Origin: Hysterangium stoloniferum
Lineage: Eukaryota; Basidiomycota; Agaricomycetes; Hysterangiales; Hysterangiaceae
DNA: 64,000 nt
Reading direction: 5' to 3'
Assembly: GCA_015178975.1 (NCBI GenBank)
Contig: WHVD01000183.1
Span: 1-64,000, forward strand
In this document: positions 57,301-64,000 of the stretch, piece by piece
Layout of the letters: each line of letters begins with the position of its first letter
How positions within the stretch are numbered: the stretch's first letter is position 1
Made by a program: the position numbers and the translations under genes
The notes under the pieces: generated by a model
Databases searched by the model: none
Told to the model about the DNA's origin: nothing
What the model saw: only the letters and a program-made list of their open reading frames with translations

Positions 57301-58324
57301 GTATCGCGCTGAAAACACTACCTGGTATAGCATCAGCGTAGACTCCTACAGTCTTCAGAATGTCTCGACAAATAGTACTAGAAGAGATCATGGAGTCATT
57401 TCCATAGTGAAAGTAGCCATAATCTCGATGAGGGGCAAGGCCAGCAGAATATACAAGAGTGGGGAAGCAAGGAAGGATAAAGGGGATAAACTGAGTGAGT
57501 ATAAATGTCATCTTCAGAGAAAAACTTCTCCTTTCAAGGATGGCACAATAGCCACACCAAAGTAAAGCAATATTGTTTTTCTGCCAAGCGTACGTTTCGT
57601 TTCCTTGAAAAAGCGTCAGCAGCAATTGGCTCCTCATTCTTTCCGAGTTGAAATTGCTAAGGGAAGAAGATAACGGCGCAATTGTCAAGGTTATGAACAG
57701 AATAGATGCGATAGCAAGTAATGATAACTATTCTCTCGTAGCAGTGAACTATAAGTTTGAGTGGATTGAGATAAATATACCCACAAGATTATATAGATGT
57801 GACCTAAATGTCGTCTTCTGCTTCTTAAATCACTGAATAGCGCAAGAATGATGTAGATCTTCCAAAAAGAGGGGAGACGCGCGGCAAAATAAGAATTATA
57901 TTAATACTTAGTGAGGCTCGGAATTTGACGGCTTGAACCTCGAGGCAAAAGGCAGGTCTTTCTTGACCTTCCCATTCAATTGATTTCCGTGAATCATGTT
58001 GGGCAAGGGCAAAAAAAAAGTCATATGGGTCCACTGAGTCACCTACAACTTTCAAGTTTACAGAGGAATACAGGATCCCTGAGTTCACAAACTGGTTGTT
58101 TCTGGAAACAATCTACCGCAAAGAAAGCACATGGTTGTGAAGCCATGTCAAAACAGGGGGATTGAGACTTGGGCTGTTTATGGGCGGTAGTGGATCAATG
58201 GCTGTGATGTGTCAGCGAACACGGGTGCACAGTCTTTAGCGCTTAGCGCAGTCAGAGACAAACATTACTTGAAGGGACCTGGATTTATTCGTATCCTTAT
58301 TTACCGTCCTCCTTCTCCCAGAGC
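54354..58324. other. 4-kb gene-poor region
   Basis: There are no recognisable domains on either strand, and many short frames without codon structure. One weak candidate (57188-57511) is listed separately. The right end is the promoter of the ubiquitin protease gene. Confidence 0.5.
57188..57511 (-). CDS. Possible small secreted protein
   Basis: A 107-codon frame from the ATG at 57511: MTFILTQFIPFILPCFPTLV then YSAG resembles a signal peptide with cleavage after Ala. A short mature part follows with two Tyr-rich stretches (HRDYGYFHYGND), ending at 57188. It has no family match, one Cys in the mature part, and could be an exon of something larger or chance. Confidence 0.22.
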   Translation of the reverse strand: MTFILTQFIPFILPCFPTLVYSAGLAPHRDYGYFHYGNDSMISSSTICRDILKTVGVYADAIPGSVFSAIPTPRGQWIRPRNLNMMLTFDSSLRISLKFIPPQKGKA

Positions 58325-61300
58325 ATGGTCGCTCTTACAATGACCTCTACCACAACTCAAATCCCAACTAGGTCGCCTTTCTCTAACAGTTACTCACCGT
58401 CGGGCTCAGTGGACACTATGTCTGTCTCTGAAATCAAGGACCTCGCGAAGAGTAATGTCCAGAAAATAAAGAATGCATCTCTAACCAGCCTCTTCGGGGT
58501 GGCAAAGGACCTCTCAGAATCCGCCCTCGTAGCAGAAAATCAAGGCGACTTGAAGAGTGCACTACGAGGGTACATAATGGCTTCTAGGTTAGCAAACTTC
58601 TCGTTAGCATTCCTGCCTCCCCTTCTCATGCAGCTGCAGCTTAATCCAAAATATATATGATCACCATGCTTACAAAGCAGAGGAAGCAGATCCGAAAAAG
58701 CGAGGTGTGTTTTGGAAGGAGTTCAAGGAGTTCAACAGAGTGAGCACAACCCACGTCATATTGAGATAGCTGCTAACTCAGGTGCAGCATTTTATGTCCA
58801 CGACCGTACCTCGTACTCACAAGCTGGAAATTAGGCTCAGAGATCTCGAACAGGCACACCAACAAGGGTATATTTCAATACAAATCTACTCTATATTCAT
58901 TAGCGCTGACCATCTCGCCACAGCGAGAATAAAGATGCCAACGGAACGGCGGATGCGGCAGATGCTCCAAATCGCAAACCAGGCAGTTCAATTGCTGATC
59001 GAATACAAGCACTACAAGGTCAAGGATTATCAGTCGGTGTTTCCAAACGTATTTCTAAGGATTTGAGTGCAACAACTCCTCCTTCTCCTCGTCCTCGACC
59101 GCTCTCCATCGTTGCCAAACCGCCTATGTCTATTTCATCTACTTTAGCATCGCCCCCACCAACGTCGACGGCACATCTTGCAGCATCTCCCCTGGTTGCT
59201 CCTTCAACGCTCTCCTCCCCTCATACCTTCGTGTCAACGTCGTCATTCGGTCCTCCATCTCCAACGTCTTCGGCTGCATCCTCACCTCCCCCAACATTTG
59301 ACATAGCGGCAATGGTTACTTCTGTCACCGGCTCAGTCTCGTCGTCACCGCCAAGCTCTTCTCGTGTCTCTTCTCGTGCTCCTCGTAGCGAGTCTGAATT
59401 TATGTCTGCATTCCCTTCAATTGATGAGCTGGACGAGAAGGGGTACAATTTTCCTTCTGTCCCAACCGCAGAGCCTGGGTCAGCCCGGTTTCCGGCAGTA
59501 CCCACTACCAAACCTGGGAGGGGGCCTCTTCCTTCGCCGCCGGCATCGCACCCAGATATCCGAGGAGCTCCGAATACCACTCCAAGCGCACATAACCCTG
59601 CAAATCTGCCCTCAGCACAAAATCCTTCTGCATCCCCGCATGCATTTACCTCCGGCGCTCATAGAGGCCCTCCTCCCCCACGTCCTGCTAGCACTCCCAT
59701 ACCCCCCATCAACAATGGCATAAGTCAACCACCGTCCCCTGAAGATGGGTCACCTGTCGCTGATATGCGACGTGAATTGCCTGTACCTCCTTCTGCGTCT
59801 TACAACAATGCGAACCCAAACTTCGTCACGAGGACGCCAGCCAGATACGCTAATGGTTTTACGCCTAGGTTTGAGTTAAAGCCGACAAGTACTATATATC
59901 CCAAGACTCTGAATGAATACCGACGCCACTCGTATCCAAAAATTTTGTACTTGGATGTACGACCGCGATCTGAATTCGACATGGAGAGGATGCGAGCGGT
60001 GGAGATTGTCTGCATAGAACCAAGTATCCTGACTAGGGCAAAGTGAGCCATTTTTATTATTTTATTAATGAAATTCCCTGATATGTTCATTCCTGATGTG
60101 ATTCAAGGCTTACTTCCACTACGATCGACTCTGCTCTCGTCGTTTCACCTTCTACAGAACGGGTTCTATTTACCAATCGTGCCAAGTTCGACCTGGTGGT
60201 CTTGTACGACAACAAGTCTACTGTTATTGATGGCCCACTGTCCAACCTTGTGCGGGCTATATGTGAGATGGAGTTCGTAACTTTTCTTAAGCGTCCACCT
60301 GTACTCCTAGTTGGTGGCCTTGAAGCATGGAAGCAAGAGGTCGGAGATGACGGCCTTCTGAAAGGAGAGAACCCACTCGATGCTGCTACAGCTTTGCGAT
60401 CAGCCGCGTCGCCGGAGCTCACCTCTACGAGCCCCGTGCGCCAACCGCCACCAAGTCCGATGCAGCCCATACATCCTTCTACACAGGCAGCCGCCGTGCC
60501 CACGCCTCCAAGTCCTCTTCCACATTTATCAAGTCCTGGGCCACCGTCGTCAAGCCCCATGCTTCCTAACTCGAGTCCCATCCCGTCAATCCCGACGGCT
60601 CTTCTACCGGGTGGGAGCCCATCCCCAGCAGTTTCTAATCCATTTTTACAAGCTATGAGCCCAGCGACCCCGGTTCCAAGCTCTACTCCACAGACCAGTA
60701 GCCCAGCGCCTCCGGTTCCAACCTCCGTTCCACAGCCCACGAGCCCAGCGCCCCCAGTTTCAAGCTTCATCCCACAGGCCGCGAGCATAGCACCTCCCAT
60801 TCCAAGCTCCATCCCACAAACTACGAATACCACCCCGCCCACAACAGGGCTGGCCTCACCGATTCCCGTTACCTTACCCCCGACTGTAAGTCCGATGCCG
60901 TTGACAAACGGCTCAGGTCCATCGGCAATCCCAATGTCGCCTCCCCAGAACAATGATGGTCACGAGCGTTGGATTCCCCCCCGACCTAGATCGGGTACAG
61001 AATCGACAGGTGAACGTCGTGCATTTTACTCGACTCAAACACCGATCGCAAGGTATGTACTGTGTAGTGAATATCCACACATCAATCATACTGATACACT
61101 ACAGACCTTATCCGTCGGGACATGCGCCTGCGCTTGTTTATCCCCCGCACGAAGACCATGATGCAGAGGGAGCACGATACTTGTCTCGAAGACAAGCAGT
61201 AATTCGACCACAGTCTTCTGGTCATATACCTACCTTCAATCGGCCGTCGACTGATACTGTACGTACTTTTTCCATGCGGACCAGAGACGTATCTGACTGA

Positions 61301-63169
61301 TTATCTTATATAGTACAACCCTCACTACAATCCCCACCACAATTCTCAATCTGCGCTCGGTTTATCGTATACCCAACCTCCTACAAGTATACAATACCCC
61401 TCCGTGATGCCCTCGCCATATCCTGCCTCATCCCTCATGGGTTCTTCATCCACCAGCTCGGGCCCATCAACTAGCAGCTTCCGACAATCGTCAGGCGAAA
61501 ACTTTGTTTCCCCCCCGCCCATTGCTTCCATCAACCCATCCCCCTTATCGCGGCGTCGGAGTGATTATGCGGATCAAGTTCATCAGGCGTATTCAGGCCT
61601 TACCCACCCCTCTATTGATTACCCCGACCTTTCAGCACAATATTTACTACGTCCGCCCCCCGCCGCTGCGTCCTCTGCGCTGGAGCGACAAGATCAACGC
61701 CCACGTAACGTTCACCACGCCCATCCTTACTCGCCAGCAAGAATGACTGGCCCTGTCGCACCCACGATTCAATCAGATTACCCCGTAGTTTACTGGGCGG
61801 ATTTGCAAATAGGAATTTCGGGTTTGAAGAATTTGGGGAATACATGCTATATGAACGCGACTATCCAATGCCTGAGTGCCACATTTCCATTTTCTCGGTT
61901 CTTCACAGGTACACAATCCATTCAGATCTCGTTTTGGCTTGACTGCTAATATTTTTGGGTGGACAGATGGGCGTTGGAAGAATGCTGTCAATATGGTGAA
62001 TCCGCTAGGCTCAAAAGGAAATATGGCAAGAGCATTCGCTACATTATTGCATGACATCTGGCATGGTGATCTACCTTATTTATCCCCTAATGGATTTCGC
62101 GTACGTAAAAAGTTCTGGTTTATTTTCTCCTCAACACTCACCTTTTTCTCAAGAAATCTATTTGTACCTTTGCACCGCAGTTCAGTGGCTCGGACCAGCA
62201 TGACTCTCAAGAGTTTTTATCATTTCTTCTGGACGGTCTTCACGAAGATTTGAATCGCGTGTTGCACAAGGTTCATATTGACACGACGCCAGACCACGAG
62301 GCTCGACTGGAGTTAATGCCCCAACAAGTCGCTAGTGAACAAGAATGGAAGATTTACCGCATGCGTAACGACAGTATCGTGGTCGATTATTTCCAAGGCC
62401 AATTTCGCAATAGGTTACAATGCTTAACTTGTCATAAGGTAAGATACAACTCGTCCCTTTGTCTCATTTATATTCTAACCCTTTAACAGACATCTACCAC
62501 GTATAATCCATTCATGTACCTATCATTACCCCTGCCGAGCGGACGTACTGCAAAAACGTCGCTAGAACAGTGTTTGGATGCCTTTGTCAAAGACGAAGTA
62601 CTGGAGAAATCCGAAGCCTGGAATTGTCCTAATTGTAGAACATTGCGTAAAGCGACGAAAAAACTGTCGCTCTCCAGACTGCCTCCTGTGTTGATGATCC
62701 ATCTCAAGCGGTTTTCTTTTAAAGGGCCTTTCACAGACAAACTAGACACCTTGGTCGACTTCCCAATAAAGGGTCTGGACTTGACTAATTACATGCCGTC
62801 CCCCCTTCCTCCTAGTGCAGATAATCATCGCTCACATGCGATGACAACTGACGATCCGCGAACGCAACTTCCGCCTTATAGATATGACTTGTATGGCGTT
62901 ACCAACCATTTTGGAAGCTTAAGCAGTGGCCATTGTGAGAGCCATATTCTTTGTTGGCGTGCTTTTGTCCTGAGTCATATTTTTTTCAGATACCGCGTAC
63001 ATAGCATCGCGAGGCGGATGGCTATATTGCGACGATAGTCGCGTTACCAATGCGGATAGCAAGAATATAGTTGTAAGAAAATCTATGCGCTTGTTTGATA
63101 TATTTCTCACTTGAAGATTTGTAGGGTCGTCCCGCTTATGTTTTATACTATAAGCGTGTCCAGACATAA
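58325..63169 (+). CDS. DOA4: Ubiquitin-specific protease, Doa4/USP8 type
   Basis: Deubiquitinase that recycles ubiquitin at endosomes. It starts MVALTMTSTTTQIPTRSPFS. The N-terminal USP8-dimerisation/MIT-like helices have SVSEIKDLAKSNVQKIKNAS, SLFGVAKDLSESALVAENQG and RMRQMLQIANQAVQLLIEY. A Pro/Ser-rich linker precedes the rhodanese-like domain (YPKILYLDVRPRSEFDMERM, LVVLYDNKSTVIDG, PPVLLVGGLEAWKQEVG), whose usual active-site Cys is absent. A second Pro-rich region with repeated SSTPQTSSPAPPVP-like units follows. The USP domain has the Cys box ISGLKNLGNTCYMNATIQCL, QHDSQEFLSFLLDGLHEDLN, zinc pairs CLTCHK and CPNC, and the His box GHYTAYIASRGGWLYCDDSR, with the last exon GRPAYVLYYKRVQT* at 63169. 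Catalytic Cys and His are intact. The architecture equals fungal Ubp4/Doa4. Confidence 0.93.
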
Positions 63170-63370
63170 TTTGTTTTCTTGGCGTTAACTAACGTTGTTT
63201 GGACTTTTAAATTTTTTATCTTCACATCGCAACCATACTGTACTATTGTTAAATGCATCATAACCCGGATAGTGTATTAGAGCCCAAGTTTGAGGAGATT
63301 TTCGTAGAAGCAGATTTCATATAGTACAATACGCTCATACCAACAAGTCGTCACAATAATTGTAAATTCT

Positions 63371-63437
63371 CAGGCCATAGCCATACGACCGATAACCAAG
63401 TGTTGTGCAGCTTTCTCCGTATAACAACTATGATCAT
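63371..63437 (-). repeat. Diverged tandem copy of the Snt2-like gene's 3' end
   Basis: On the minus strand it reads CCYTEKAAQHLVIGRMAMA*, parallel to CCYMEKATVAAQRFAVGPMA of the gene's own last exon about 100 bp upstream. The reading frame and a stop are retained. It probably arose by local duplication. Confidence 0.6.
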
Positions 63438-63468
63438 ACAAAGAGTCGCTACGGTAAATTGCAAAGTC

Positions 63469-64000
63469 TTAAGCCTCTATAGCCATTGGGCCAACGGCAA
63501 AGCGTTGTGCTGCTACCGTGGCTTTCTCCATATAACAACAGTGACATTCATATATCGGATTATCTCGGCCTTCGGATGTTTGTGAGGTTTCCTTCTTGAC
63601 AGGATGGAAAAAGGGTGAATACTCAGTGCCACAATTGTGGCATCGAGTATCCGATATCGAGATGTCTACCACGCGGCTTGGGTTCTTCTCTGAGATAATC
63701 TCCATAGCGGCGTCAAGCCGTCGAGCTTTGCGAAGCAAGCGGTAGGAATTATCCAACGGCACTTGCTTGTAGTTCTTCGTGTATACTTGTAATGCAGTCT
63801 GCGTAGAGTATACAAATCAAAGACATCGGAACGAAATGCACCATCAACATACCTCCCCGCGCTCGTTCATGTCGCAAAAATCATGCAGTCTCTTCTCACC
63901 TGGCGAGTGTGTCTTGCAAAACACTACTGGGGTCATGGCGCCTATATCACGTTTAAAATCCACCTGCACGGTTGTGTCGCGTTTGTTCGCCTTCACCTAA
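63469..64000 (-). CDS. Snt2-like PHD/GATA-type zinc-finger protein, C-terminal part
   Basis: Chromatin regulator fragment running off the right edge. The visible exons read RDTTVQVDFKRDIGAMTPVV then FCKTHSPGEKRL (the end of an extended PHD finger), FCDMNERGE, and, after an intron (63799-63852), TALQVYTKNYKQVPLDNSYR, LLRKARRLDAAMEI. A CxxC...CxxC finger follows: CHNCGTEYSPFFHP and YECHCCYMEKA. The end is GPMAIEA* at 63469. The NERGETALQVY and LLRKARRLD blocks resemble the C-terminal region of basidiomycete Snt2-type proteins (BAH-PHD, histone deacetylase/demethylase complex). The N-terminal part is outside the window, so the assignment is moderate. Confidence 0.65.

Noticed and set aside
60087-60953. 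288-codon Gly-rich minus-strand frame
   Set aside because: Shadow of the Pro/Ser-rich linker of the ubiquitin protease on the other strand.

Overview
This window looks like an Agaricomycete-type basidiomycete (mushroom-forming fungus) chromosome segment. The reasons are numerous 45-65 nt GT-AG spliceosomal introns, single-gene transcription units packed with 100-500 bp spacers on alternating strands, fungal regulators (APSES/Mbp1 factor, SAGA Ada1, Mediator Med4, Bye1-type SPOC protein, Snt2-type PHD protein), and Ty3/gypsy chromovirus relics. I see no operons, tRNA genes, rRNA or CRISPR. Exon joins were read by eye, so gene ends are firmer than every internal splice site.

Positions 1-15,500 are a transposon graveyard. 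From the left: the 3' part of a broken Ty3/gypsy chromovirus with its 3' LTR (1-4406). This sits in an older LTR (4407-4899), which itself sits in a Tc1/mariner fragment (4900-5250). Next is a 202-bp inverted-repeat element (5259-5460), then a second, minus-strand gag-protease retroelement with its 5' LTR (5463-9501), inserted in the gag of a third element (9502-9944). From 9.98 to 15.5 kb lies a stack of solo LTRs. Five of them have perfect 5-bp target-site duplications, including a three-deep nest (12754-15150) and one LTR inside a 22-bp minisatellite.

Positions 16.8-19.1 kb hold the most unusual gene. An SesB-like alpha/beta-hydrolase, the type known as an N-terminal effector domain of fungal NLR-like immune/incompatibility proteins, is spliced in frame onto about 25 near-identical 8-residue Asp/Asn-rich repeats (24-bp units). 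No nucleotide-binding domain lies between them.

Positions 19.6-52 kb are ordinary gene-dense euchromatin: a coiled-coil protein with two MCB boxes, Ada1/Hfi1, a DHHC palmitoyltransferase, Med4, a kinesin-14 with a 9-nt micro-exon in its P-loop, ribosomal protein eL37, mitoribosomal mS29/DAP3, an FAD monooxygenase, a Bye1-like PHD/TFIIS-M/SPOC protein, a Yvc1-like vacuolar channel, splicing factor Prp4, Mbp1 and an intron-rich cytosolic-type GH15 glycosidase. Neighbours are mostly divergent or convergent pairs. Functional themes are transcription and chromatin (Ada1, Med4, Bye1, Mbp1, Snt2), ribosome supply (eL37, mS29) and the cell cycle. Mbp1 is in the window, and its ACGCGT target occurs upstream of Mbp1 itself, of the kinesin and of the coiled-coil gene.

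Positions 52-58.3 kb are gene-poor and hold a relic of a sphingoid-base C4-hydroxylase (Sur2-like). Positions 58.3-63.2 kb encode a Doa4/USP8-type ubiquitin protease. The right edge cuts an Snt2-like gene whose last exon has a diverged tandem copy downstream.
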